Assembly: GCA_023101725.1 (NCBI GenBank)
Contig: JALJCO010012924.1
Span: 1-64,000 of the forward strand
Length of the DNA: 64,000 nucleotides
DNA from: Atherinomorus stipes
Lineage: Eukaryota > Chordata > Actinopteri > Atheriniformes > Atherinidae
Direction: 5' to 3'
Each line of letters starts with the position of its first letter. Position 1 is the first letter of the stretch. A model generated the notes under the pieces. That model did no database searches. It was not told the origin of the DNA and worked only from the letters and a program-made list of their open reading frames with translations. Below, piece by piece: positions 32,601 to 42,744 of the stretch. The translations under genes were made by a program, and so were the position numbers.

Positions 32601-35600
32601 TTTTCTACCAATGTTTGTTTTACAGACTTGTTAAAGGTGGACTGCACAAAATATAAAAAAAATACAATTATTGTCATGTCAGTGTTCAATTTTAAGGCAA
32701 CAGAAGATTTCCTGGATTGAAAAAAAACCCTAATGAGCTTCCATATCCTGATGTATTTGTTTACAAATCCTAAAACTGCCATCATAATAGTCAATAATGA
32801 TATTGCATATGGTTACATACTGTAACCGTCGTTAAAAAGACAATATGAGACGATACAATGTCTGTTTATACAGACTAGGACAGAATTACTGATGTTCCTT
32901 AATTGCTAATAAGACAAAAAAAAAAAATCTTAATGAGGATATTTATTTATTAAGGTCTGATTGTTCAAAGTATTCATGAGTATTTAGTAAATAACCTACA
33001 AGAAAATAGCCAAACTAAAAGCCACCTACAACAGATCTTGGCCATCAGAAAACCTGTTTTAGTGAAAAATATAGTTTTACACATAGGTTTTACATCATAT
33101 CCACATCAGACAGCCGTTTACTTCATTACTGCCATAAACAAGTCAAAATAAACCATTGAGTGGAAACAGTCCACAAATGCAATGCTTTTAAAGCACGACA
33201 GGGGGTGGGGGGGTTAAACAGTCATAATACCAGACATGTGATCAGACTGTTTGATCTACTGGGATTTGAGCTGCTGTTGGAAAAATCTGTTAAGCGAAAG
33301 ACTTAAAATTCATTTCTAAGACATGGCCCTGTTTATAGAAAAGTTACAAGACTTTCCTTCTCCAAGACCAGACAAATGTAAATCTGGTTAACTTTCTGAC
33401 ATGGCAGGTGTTTAAAGTTCATTTCCTCTTGATATCTACATTCAGTTCATTAACCCGGTATGAAGTAAATGCACTGTAAAATGTTTAACTTACAAATATG
33501 AGTTAAAATTTTGAGTTGAATGGAATGTTTTTTGTGTGTTTAAGATATATTTTAATTTATAACAACATACCAAAAGGATTAGGGCAACAAAAATGCCAAA
33601 ATGCAATTTACAGTGTGGAAGTAAAATGAATCTGCATTTTCCAACATGTCAAAGAGGAAAAGTGTATTCTAATTCCACTACAAAGGAAATTAGATTATCT
33701 TTACAAATATGTGTGTGGGGGAAAAATATCAGTATTGGCAATGGTTATCTGCAAAATGACTTGTAAAATATCAGGTATCAGCCAAAGATCTAACATGGTG
33801 CATCCTTGCTACTAACTAAGTATGAAACCAGTGTACTTTAAACCACCACTTTTAAAAGACAGGCACAAAGATATACTTTTCCTATAAAATGTGTATTTTG
33901 GAAGAAAAATATGATTGTAAATATCCTTTTTTAATAACTTTTTTTTTGGGGGGAGGGGATATGCAAACTTGGTCAAACCAGTTGCTGTCCTGAAAATGAA
34001 GCAGATTTCCACTGCGAGGCTTTTTATTTGTTACTCAGTAGAATGAAAAAAGTTGAGCTTCACATGAATATACAGTCTTTCAAATGGAGTGCTAAGCCCA
34101 AAGTAAAAAATGGTTCAAAAAAATCTTCAAATGGGCAGCACATCACAGATCTCAAATTATTGAGGACAGAGAAATGCCAATTTTAACTATTTATTGGCTT
34201 ACATAAAAAAGCATTTAAGCATTTGTTTTTTGGTGTAAGCCAGAAATAGTTAAAATTGACATTTCTCTGTCCTCAATAATTTGAGATCTGTGATGTGCTG
34301 CCTATTTAAACATGTTTTAAAGCTTTTTATTAGCTGTTTGACAGCAAAAAAACACTGAAGCATGCTTTTTCTAACCTTATTAACCCTACGTTTATAGGGC
34401 AGCAGCCATCATGATGCAAACTGGCCCTGTAGTGACCTTAAAGGTTGCAAAGTCCGGAGCGAGCTACCATGGTCTCGAGGCTCTGCTGAGTGAAGCAACT
34501 ATAGAAAAAACTACAAGTAGGAATCTTTTATTCAGTCAAACATCTGTTTTTCCCCCCTTCGTTGTCCTTTAGTACCTAATTAAAACCTTCTGTTGTTTCA
34601 CAATCCAATGGAGACCGTGCTCAGCCAAATGACAACACTTCCATGCTGTATTGTGTCGTGGATCTTGGCCCGGCGGAGCGGCTCCACGGAGGCAGCAGAA
34701 GAAAGAAGGAGCAGATGATGCAGAGGAACAGACAGCTCTACCGCTCCAACCCCAACATGACCGGTGAGTGAACTTCCATTTTGATCAGTAATTGCTCCTG
34801 GGCACGTGCAACATGTACTTCTTAATGTAAAATACATTTAATGAACGCGGGTGAGTCAGAAGAACAGCTCTGTTATTGTCTGCTTGTTCTGAAAGACCTG
34901 CGCCTGGAGGATGGAGACGAACCCGCTGACCCAGATGTGAGAGGAAACGCCGCTTCTGTTTCCACCATCAACCTTTGCACTGATGTGAGGTTTACTTACG
35001 CTTAGTTCATAAGCTTCAGTTGTTTTGTGATGACAAAATCAAATGATAGAAACAGGACAGAAAATATTCTACTTACTCTTAGAAAAGCAACCCTTACCGA
35101 TGTCGCATTGTCTTTTTAATAGAGTAAAATGCTATGAATGAGGTAAAGGAACTCTGAAATATAAGACAGACCCATCATTAATCAAAATAAAATATTATTC
35201 CAATCTGTACTGTGAATTTTTAATGAAAACTCCAACCAATCCTTGCAGTGGGACCCACGCCTAGGCTTGGGTGAGGGACCTGCCTGTCAGACCTTTGCTT
35301 CTGCATTGGGAGGTGGATGGAATGGGGGTGCGTCTTTGGAGTGTAGCAGGACTGTTAATATTCAAATAATTTTGCTGTTCTTTCTGAAATACAAAATCGG
35401 AAAGAGCTGCTTTAAAAGCCCACAACAGAACTTTTAGCAGTTTTCTGAGTGACACGCCCCCTATCAACAGCTAAACTAGCATCCATCTTGCATCCTACCT
35501 GTACTGTGATTCCCTCCAGCCAGTAAAAGACAGTCTTATCTTGACCATCGTTCTGTCCCTTCCTCTCTTCCTCCGGTCATGTTTCCTTGCGTTTCTTTAC

Positions 35601-37815
35601 CGAATCCAACATGATGCGCGTTCAGAACACCTGCTGTGTTTATATCTGGTTCATATCCGTTTGCTGGTATTGACGCAGTGCACAACCAATTGTCGGCTGC
35701 AACATCACAGCCCCGTCCCGGATATAAAGTTACATACTGCAGTTTCTGAGCCTCGGGACGCCTCGGGCGTTCGGGCAGTTCGAAAATGGGCGTAATGAAT
35801 GATGGTGTGCAATCAAAGTGAGTCAGAAACGCATATTTTTACGGTCTAAAAGTTATGTTGTGCGTCTTTAATATTGGTGAGATTTTGTCAGGATTTAAAC
35901 TAAATCAGCTAAACAGTCAAAAAATGTTAAACACTGCTTGGCTTTTTCATTTTCTTTATATGCTTGTATGTAGACGTTTCACAGAGAATATTTGACTCTT
36001 CCAAACCCCAAGTCCAAGGACAAGAGCTGGTCTGACATAAACAGACCACAGCAAACCCTCAAAATGTCGTTAAGACCTTCAGAAGAACAGAGCTGCAGCA
36101 AGAGAGCATTTATGGTATGTCACGATGTGCCTCTGGCACAAAAATAATGATTTGTCCAACTTATTTAGCATCAATTAAGGAAAAATTGTACAATTACAAC
36201 TGAGTACAGTGTCTTGAAAGCTTTCCATTTCCCCTTCAGCGTCAAGCCCTCTCACAGGAGAACTTGTGTGTGGACAGTGGAGGCCCCCTGCTGGACAAGA
36301 GGCAGAACACATGGCAGCAGAGGGACCAGGGTGCTAAGCAAACTCAAAGTCACTACTCCTCCTTCCCAATTCGTCAAAGTGTTTCTACCCATGACATCCT
36401 CTCCAATCACAGTTCTCTCCACAAAACAACAGCAAAGCATCTGTACAAGCGCAGCCGGTGTCTGGAGAATGCCGTTTTCCCAGCAGTCCACACCCACGCC
36501 GTCAATCCAGCCAATACGCATCGACATCCCTGTAACCAGAGCAGCAAACACACAGTCTCATCCTCCTCTCACCACCTTCCAGCACAGTTCCTCTTTGTTA
36601 GCAGTGAAGATGAGCCAAACACTGAGAGTCACTGGACACACACAGAGTCCCCAAAGCCAAACGGATCATGTTTATGCCTGTCCAGTACCTGCAGCCAAGA
36701 AGCTACCTCAGCCCCAGCAGCAAAGATCAGCCACGTGCAGAAGTAGAACAGAAAAACCACAAGTGAGCATCACTCCCACTAAACATGTTTCCTTCCAAGA
36801 AGATGCCCCTCAGCAGAAGAAGAGTGCAGACCCTGTGAGGCAAAAAGACCCTCTGACGCTGAGTGACCCCTGGAGGAGGGAGGCCCAGGAGAAGCTGGAG
36901 AAGCAGCGGAGGCTTCAGGCGGTGGTGCACCTGGAGGAGGAGGTGCAGGAGCTGCAGGCTAAAGCCAAGCGCACGGCGGAGGAGAACGACAGACTGCGGA
37001 GGCTCACTTTAGAGTGGCAGTTTCAGAAGAGGGTGCAGGAGGTGCAGCAGAGGGGGGAGGATGAGGATGAGGAGGATGAGGACATGATAGTGACCCAGCA
37101 GCTGGAGAACAGAACGCAGAAAGCTCAGGTGGATGTGGAAAATTTCTTCACACTTCAAATATTTGATTATTTAAAAGGTTTTTAATCAGATTATTATTTT
37201 CTTCCACGTTTAGAAGCAGAGAAGCTGTGGTGGAAATGATGATCGAGAACTGAAAGAAGAGCAAAAGCAGGCTGGGAATCATCTCTTCCATGAGGAGGAC
37301 AAGGCAAAGACTGGTAATAATTCACAACACATCAAAGAAAATTTTACATTTTACTGTCAGATTTATTTATTCAAAACAGGATGTGTTCATCTGACATTTT
37401 ACTTCTAATCATAATGACATTATTTCCATATTTTTGTCAGATCAAAGAACAAGTGGTGTTTACAATATGGCACCGGAAGCGTGAGTACAGTTTATGGCAC
37501 ACAAAGATTTCCAGTGGAGTTTAACTGGATTTGATCTGAACGACAGAAATGTCCACAACAAGAAAGATATTTGACTCTTTCGCTGGAAAGAATATCCCTG
37601 AGTAAAATAAATCTGCAGATGACACTCCATAAACTCATTTTAAAACAGCGTTGGCTGTTTGTGTCCCCATTATGGAGAAATTCAAGTATTTCTGCTCTCA
37701 TCTTTGTCTATTTTGCAGAAACCAGGAAGAGAAAATGAAGAGGACCGTGTCTGCTCCTGAGAAGCTGACGTTCAGGGAGCGTCAGCGTCTCTTCTCCCTG
37801 GCGTCCAGTGCATGA
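15990..37815 (+). CDS. afdn: Afadin-like protein lacking the RA2 and FHA domains; frame broken in exon 21
   Basis: Exons: 15990-16085, 23256-23448, 24910-25016, 25098-25225, 25306-25393, 25500-25536, 25676-25881, 26051-26196, 27807-27901, 27984-28255, 28508-28651, 31340-31538, 31634-31725, 31825-31911, 32014-32079, 32186-32259, 34398-34516, 34614-34763, 34896-34989, 35985-36114, 36240-37128, 37214-37313, 37441-37480, 37719-37815. Afadin is a junction scaffold linking nectins to actin and binding Rap1/Ras. RA1 is exons 1-3 (VIETLSEKFRPDM), the DIL domain exons 7-12 (GALAFWMANSSELLNF; FKLNSLQL), PDZ exons 14-17 (SGMGVSIVAAK), the coiled coil exon 21 (DPWRREAQEKLEKQ), and the C-terminal LTFRERQRLF exon 24. 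Exons 4-6 join RA1 directly to DIL across introns of only 80-139 bp, so RA2 and FHA are absent. Predicted about 1,215 aa, against about 1,800 for human afadin. Exon 21 contains a +1 frame break, or a 76-bp cryptic intron. The borders of exons 13, 18 and 19 are less certain. Confidence 0.88.
17965..20525 (-). pseudogene. SAMD3-like gene remnant inside the CACTGTAA element
   Basis: Reading the minus strand, pieces resemble the C-terminal part of teleost 'sterile alpha motif domain-containing protein 3-like' proteins: near 20410-20360 EPLVADVMKRWPTLFVQEQ; 20202-20042 FLSLLDLHSTQLIEMYTSHW; near 19650-19550 LHLFTAYLLFLKKWPDGFLK; and 18080-17965 LDYPKELRYTFETVQKVF ending at TAG 17965-17967. Frames are interrupted near 20430 and near 18100, so no full protein can be made. 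The SAM domain itself was not found. Function of the intact protein is unknown to me; these genes are highly multiplied in fish genomes, which fits a transposon passenger. Confidence 0.6.
21471..21539 (-). promoter_or_regulatory. Probable internal promoter of the SAMD3-like unit (two NRF1-like sites and a CRE)
   Basis: TGCGCATGTGCG at 21471-21482 and the palindrome TGCGCATGCGC at 21505-21515 match the NRF1 site, and TGACGTCA at 21532-21539 is a full CRE. A good splice donor follows on the minus strand near 21378 (GAGCAG|GTAAGC), as expected for a non-coding first exon reading toward the pseudogene. Confidence 0.5.
22331..22410 (+). repeat. tRNA-like SINE head (degenerate)
   Basis: TGGTTAGTGGGC resembles an A box, GGTAGAATCCC a B box, and GACTC/GAGTC bracket a seven- to eight-base anticodon-like loop. 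Downstream sequence is not tRNA. Weak evidence; in afadin-like intron 1. Confidence 0.35.
23671..23760 (+). repeat. LINE 3' tail (L2/CR1-like)
   Basis: GGCTGGCAACCTGTCCAGGG...GGGAAAGACTCCAGCACC is the familiar 3' end of teleost L2-type LINEs. 5'-truncated, in intron 2 of the afadin-like gene. Confidence 0.65.
26370..27337 (+). mobile_element. Degenerate Tc1/mariner transposon in afadin-like intron 8
   Basis: Ends are TACACTCACTGGCCACT and the complement of TACATTCACCAGTCACT, with TA at the borders. The interior keeps transposase codons out of frame: a PPQSPDLSPTEQLW-like DDE block near 27078-27118 and the segment encoding MDVQPT near 27146. Internal deletions and stops make it non-functional. 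It is about 970 bp, shorter than an intact Tc1-like element (about 1.2-1.3 kb). Confidence 0.8.
29598..29680. repeat. (ATT)n/(AAT)n inverted microsatellite
   Basis: An (ATT)n run (to about 29626) is followed directly by an (AAT)n run (to about 29680), so the two halves are complementary. Intron 11 of the afadin-like gene. Confidence 0.95.
30230..30922. mobile_element. Dispersed teleost element ending in TATATACAGTCTATG
   Basis: Runs from about GGGGCAAACTCCGCC to ATATACAGTCTATGA. Contains GCAGAAATAAACAGGTTTAC, a block common in fish repeats, and a GC-rich segment (30760-30850) with CGCGGCCGCG and AAGATGGCGAC followed by GGTAAGA. Boundaries are approximate. Intron 11 of the afadin-like gene. 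Confidence 0.5.
34129..34308. repeat. Near-perfect long inverted repeat (hairpin) in afadin-like intron 16
   Basis: The arm at 34134-34203 and the arm at 34234-34302 are reverse complements over about 69 bases with only a few differences (one C/T, and TTTATTGG against TTTCTGG), separated by about 30 bases. The pairing extends a few more bases outward (AAATGG/CTATTT). No TTAA or 8-bp target duplication was found. Confidence 0.85.
35508..35790 (+). repeat. Dispersed repeat, copy 1 (pair with 52719-52995)
   Basis: CCAGCCAGTAAA, CCTCTCTTCCTC, TTTCTTT(A/G)C(C/T)GAATC and GATAT...GTTGCTGG-like blocks occur in the same order at 52719-52995. The two copies are moderately diverged. Lies in intron 19 of the afadin-like gene. 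Confidence 0.6.
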
Positions 37816-37855
37816 AAGAAGGTTAAACCCCAGAAAATGAAAGAAAAAAAGTTTA

Positions 37856-37861
37856 AATAAA
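37856..37861 (+). terminator. Poly(A) signal AATAAA, proximal, afadin-like gene
   Basis: AATAAA 41 bases after the afadin-like stop codon. Confidence 0.5.
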
Positions 37862-38013
37862 GAAATGCAACAATGTGAAGGTAGTACCATGTAAAAGCAG
37901 CTGTAGAAGTGTGAACATTTAAGCTTAGAGTAGATGTCCAGGAGCCGCAGATTTTTCTTTCTTTTTTTTTAATCAGTGTGATAACTGTTTTTTGTGTTTT
38001 CCATTTACCTTAT

Positions 38014-38019
38014 AATAAA
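38014..38019 (+). terminator. Poly(A) signal AATAAA, distal, afadin-like gene
   Basis: AATAAA about 200 bases after the stop codon and only 82 bases before the dusp23 stop on the other strand, so the two 3' ends probably overlap. Confidence 0.5.
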
Positions 38020-38100
38020 GAATTTAGAGGTAACTGAAAAGTGAAAAATGACTCCTGGACCTTCTTACAAGAAAAAATAACTTCAGTGCTTTGGTTAAAG

Positions 38101-39537
38101 CTACTTAATGCGCTGATAAAACTGCACCACCGCCTTCTCTTGTTCACGAGTTTCGATGGAGCCGCTCCGCATTCTGCGGATCTCGTTGATCGCATCGATT
38201 CCTGAAATCTTCCTCGTTTTCACCAGGTAGCAGGCCAGCATGGTCCCCGTTCGCCCATGACCGTGCATGCAGTGGACAGCCACACCCTGACAATGAATAA
38301 GACCATGTTTATTTGCTGCAGTCGATCGTAACTCAGCACACGCCCTGCATAACTTTGCGGTCAGACAGGTGTTTGCACACAGACGTGTTTACCTTGTAAA
38401 TCTGTTAATTGAAATAATAACTGCCAGAATATGTGACAACCAGAGTAACTTACAAAAAAAATGTAGAATAAAAATCAGTTGCTCCAGGAAAGAAGTTGCA
38501 GGGTTGGCTTTTTAAGGCGTTTTCCCTTTTAGCTTTCTGATTTATGCACTTTTAAAAGCTGTTGTTCCAGGAGTTTAATAAAGTCAAGTAAAACTGATGC
38601 AGTCGTACGTAAGACAGGGTTCTTGCAGGTTTCAGCAAGTTAAATTTAAGACCTTTTAAGACCTTTATAAATCAAATTTTAGACCAACATGATGCATCAT
38701 TAGAAACATTCAAACAATCCCAGAAATTCAAAATAGGACTAATTAATTACAGTTTGTAATTTATCACTCTTAATTGATCGTATAACAATAATTACCCCCA
38801 AAAAGTAACTTTAAAAAATGGATTTTAGCAGACGACTGAATAAAATAAGACACAGACATTAGTATTGTTAACTCAAGCACACCTCAAGAAAAAATTCATT
38901 TAATTGTAGATCAATTTAAAAAAGAAAAAAATTGAAAAAGAAATTGAAAATATGCCTCGCAGCTATCTGAACCTTTCACAAAAATGGACAGAATCAACCT
39001 CTGATATTATTCAGCGTATTCTATGTGGCCAATGCTCCTTGGGAATTAATAAAAGTAAAAAATTAAGACTTGTCTAGATCAAATTTAAGACCTTGGATGA
39101 AAAAATGGCCCTTTTAAACACTTTTTAAGACCTTAAATTTTAAGTTTACAATTTTAGACGTTTTTAGACTTTTTAAGACCCTGCAAGAACCCTGGTAAAA
39201 GATTCAGGCCTCAACTTCTTAAAATACTAAACCAAAACCACTGCAGTCCGTAAAAATAAAACCGTACCTCTCCCTTGGCGTTGGCCTCGTCCACGATGGA
39301 GAGAAATCTGTCAATCTGACTTGGTGAAGGAGGAGTGAAGTCTGTTATCTTAATGTGGTGAAGCTGTAAGTCTGGGCATGAGTCATGGTGGGGAGGCTTC
39401 CTCTCACACAGGCAAACCAGGTGTTTGATACCATTGTCAAGCAGATACCTGTATTCGCATGGCATCCTGGGCAACGCCAGCCCGGCCAGTTTGCCTGGCT
39501 CCACCCAGGAGAAGTTGTGCGGAGCAGAGGAAGCCAT
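38101..39537 (-). CDS. dusp23: Dual specificity protein phosphatase 23
   Basis: Two exons on the minus strand, 39537-39268 and 38286-38101, joined in phase 0, give 151 aa (human DUSP23/VHZ has 150). It is a small atypical dual-specificity phosphatase that is nearly all catalytic domain and acts in the cytosol on phosphotyrosine/serine/threonine. The P-loop is VHCMHGHGRTGT, with Cys96 as nucleophile and the Arg that binds phosphate; the Asp in ITDFTPP is the likely general acid. The N terminus NFSWVEPGKLAGLALPRMP and the C terminus GSIETREQEKAVVQFYQR match the family. The 980-bp intron holds a MITE. It lies tail to tail with the afadin-like gene. No defects are visible. Confidence 0.97.
38615..39194. 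mobile_element. MITE with CAGGGTTCTTGCAGG ends in the dusp23 intron
   Basis: CAGGGTTCTTGCAGG at 38615 is mirrored by CCTGCAAGAACCCTG ending at 39194. Flanking octamers ACGTAAGA and GTAAAAGA are similar but not identical, which suggests a hAT-type 8-bp duplication that has decayed. The interior is rich in TTTAAGACC blocks. Non-coding. Confidence 0.75.
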
Positions 39538-39906
39538 GAGAGGAAGACTGAGGAGAGAAGTCAGAGAATGTTTGCTTAGACAACTTTATAGTTTGTTTAG
39601 CCTTAGAACACAAAACTGTTTTTCCAGCAAAAAACACGTCAAAAATTAACTACGGTGATGTTGACACCTATTGACTAAATTGGACAAACATTAGAAGACC
39701 CACTGCCACTGCTGAGGTGGCATTTCTGTGCACGTCAGAGCTGAACAGATGAGAATCAGACTATTTCCTAAATGTCAAAGTCTTGGCAGGTGGTTTTCAC
39801 ACATATTTGGGTGGAGAATGTTTCAATTTTCAACTAATACTGCTCCGTTTCACATATGCTTTATAATCACCGCGTCCAGCAGTCGCTCTACGGACTGGAG
39901 CATTGT

Positions 39907-39920
39907 GTATCCATGGCAAC
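39907..39920 (+). promoter_or_regulatory. X-box-like (RFX) motif upstream of dusp23
   Basis: GTATCCATGGCAAC is a near-match to the RFX consensus GTNRCC-N2-RGYAAC, with one mismatch in the left half. It lies 370 bp upstream of the dusp23 start codon. Single motif, so weak. Confidence 0.25.
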
Positions 39921-40599
39921 CAGATGGAAGTAGACATGTCCCAGCTGTAAAGCGTAGCTGTGTTGTAAACAAAACGCATGTGTTGAAGTGTGTTGAAGAC
40001 GAGACATGGTTGTGTGTGGAAAACAATGTTACCATGTACTGGAGGCAGCAGATTTAGTTAAACCGCAAAGTCCGACCATACGCAGATATTATTGGCAAAC
40101 AGCCACGTAGGCCTACCGGTGAGTTGTAAACATGAGCATTAACGCTTAGCCTGCTAGCCCTTCTTGGTAATTTGTCCAGTGTTTGTGAACGCCCTGTTGA
40201 TCTTAACATTTGCCATACATTAGGAGCTAACAAACACAAGATGATACTAAACGTTCCAGTTAGGCATGCCGTAATCTTGTTATAACACTGTCAACAAGAA
40301 GGATATCTCAATAGTACAGCTGCCTACTGCCTGTTTAGTTAAAAAAGGCAGAGTATCTGTTTAGGTGGAACTAAAGTTGGTGCGCATTCACACATCACTC
40401 GCGCTGCATTTCAGGTCGACACAAGTCGCTCTGAAACGACCTCATTCAGCCAATCCGAGAGCAGGTGAGTTACGTCAACTACAAGCACGAGAGGCGTGTT
40501 CACACAAACCCAGTTGCGCTGTGTTCGGTACCAAAACCCAGTTAGGTCGACCTAAATGGGTCCTGTGGGAAAACGACCTAAGGTCCCATGAGCCGGAGG

Positions 40600-40975
40600 T
40601 AGATGGGCGTGACTTGGCTCCCCATAGTACAAATACGAAAAAAACAGAGTGAGACATCTCGCTTCTCTCACATCTTTGCCCAGAGTTTTGGATGCGCAGT
40701 CAAGTTCAGTGGCAGCGAAAAGTATGACGGCGGACCCTGCGGAAAACGGCAAACAACGACGTCTCAAGCCTGGGACCACTTATTTAACTTGTTAAAAAAA
40801 AGAAGTACTAGGAATATTCGCAAAGCCGACCTTGTGTACCACGAAAGTAAATATTCGACCGTCGCAGATGTAAAGAGGCACGTCGTACTTGAGGACAAGT
40901 CAGAAGACAAACATAAGTTGGTGTTTGCAACCCCCACCGCGACTGGTTGCTCATTTGAGCGATGTATCAGATGAA
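40600..40975 (+). pseudogene. hAT-type transposase remnant with a decayed BED zinc finger
   Basis: The frame around 40735-40905 reads TSQAWDHLFNLLKK, then KADLVYHESKYSTVADVKRH, with the spacing of a BED finger (aromatic start, C-x2-C, YH-ST, H-x-H). The metal-binding Cys positions are lost (RNIRKADL where CKLCKAEL is usual). No catalytic domain follows. Similarity is suggestive, not conclusive. Confidence 0.35.
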
Positions 40976-42257
40976 TCCTGCAGAAATCATCATCTACATG
41001 TAAGTCTGGAATAATGTCAGAATCATGAAAGCCGAAAAACAGCTTCTCTACCGAGATAATGCCAAATTGGGATTTTAAAAATGGTACCTGTAATAATTAT
41101 GTTTCTGGACATCAAATGTTTAAAGATATTAAATGTAGGGCTTTAAAGATTCAAGAAACTTAACAAATAAGGAGGATAAACCGCTTTTAGAGGACGAGTA
41201 AAACGTCCTCACTAGCGCCCATCTTGCCACAATCAGCTCGTTGCATTGTTTCAATGTTGCGCGTAATTTTTGGCATATTTATTGGTGACTCTAACAGGGA
41301 CATTTACATATATAGTCTAGCATTATAACAGATTTGCCTCGTGTTTTCTGTGGAGTGGATAAGATTATTTTTAATAACAGAATAAGCGGTATTGACTTGC
41401 GCTAGCTAGCATCGGTAACATCCTGCAACTAGAACAACGTGATGACATATGTGGCAACTGTCTCCAGTGATAAATAGTAGATACAAATAAATAGTGGCCA
41501 ACTCCGAAATGAGGCTCTGTAACAAAAATGCCGAACGACCTCAGTCACCTCACCTCAGTAATTGTGGTGCTGCAAGATGGCGCAACACACCACTAAACGC
41601 ACCGGTGTGGTTGTCTCTTTGGCAGTTTGGGTTAAGATGATGGATGCTAATAACTATGTTAAAATATCTGATGTGTTTAAACAAACTTGCAAAACAAATG
41701 AACAGATAGCTTAAGTTTACAGTTTCATACAATTAAACAACATTAACGCGTATTTCCCTCAAGATGTGGTCATAAAAGAGATTAACTTGAGCAATGTGTG
41801 TTAATCTGCAATATAACACACATAATAACTGATAATGGCTTTACAGTCAGCTGTGTGCCGACGCAGTTCCTGAGGGTCAGGGTTATGCTGGATTATTAGA
41901 TTAGCTTTTTCTGTACAACACATCCACGTAATCTGTTTGAAAAAATGTAGCTTTTAAACGAAACTACATGATCTTCAACAAGGAAAGTGACAGTCTTCAT
42001 GGTTAAGCAAATTAGAATAATAATGGAAAAAAACTTCTTGTTCATAACTTTAAACTTAAAAAGTTCTATTAAAACAACGACGACAAAAACATTGTAAAGG
42101 CCATTTATATATATAAAGTGAAAGCCAAACGTTTGTGTATTACCTAAAGCCGTGAAGTTAGAGGAAAGCAACCTGAGAGTGTTCAGAAATGTTTGGTCCT
42201 CCAGGATCTCAGGAGCAGCTTTCAGTGAATGGTCGGTCTCGTGAGACTATCGCTGTC

Positions 42258-42744
42258 TATAGCCCCGTTTCCACCAACGGGTGTTGGTGGGGTCGGGGCG
42301 CCTCGGTGCTCGTTTTTTTTCGTTTTCCCAAAAAAAAAATTGGGCCGGGTCCCCTTTTTTCCGCCCCGCCCCGGACCCTTTTTTTTCGTTCGGTTGGGGT
42401 GAGGTTCTAATCTGTCCGGACCAGAGAGAGGAGGTGGAGCTCACCAATAACCTTCATCTTATTAAAATCAAACTCTTCCGCGTGTGCCTGGCCTAGAATA
42501 AAAGCAGGGGGGGGTGTTTCTGTGTTTCTCTCGTGTGGGGTGATGGTGTGGGTTTAAGGTGTGTTACACGGCGATGTGTCACACAATCATGTAGGCGCGG
42601 TGTCGGGCTTTTCCCCCTCAAAAAAAAAGGAAAGGGTGGTGGGGGGGGGACACAGTGTAATATAAGCATCCGTGCGCCAACCCCCCCCGTTCCGCCTTGG
42701 CCTGCCCGACCTGACCCAGCCCGGGGGGGGGAAACGGGGTATAA
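42258..42744. mobile_element. GC-rich MITE with CCCCGTTTCC ends
   Basis: TATAGCCCCGTTTCCACC on the left is mirrored by GGGGGGAAACGGGGTATA on the right. The interior has many homopolymer runs and carries no coding sequence. The family with CCGTTTCCACC ends is common in teleosts. Confidence 0.65.

Noticed and set aside
36214..37185. 323-codon open frame read as one exon or an intronless gene
   Set aside because: Its first part is the out-of-phase frame of afadin-like exon 21 and its end runs past the donor at 37129. Only the part from about 36455 to 37128 is coding.
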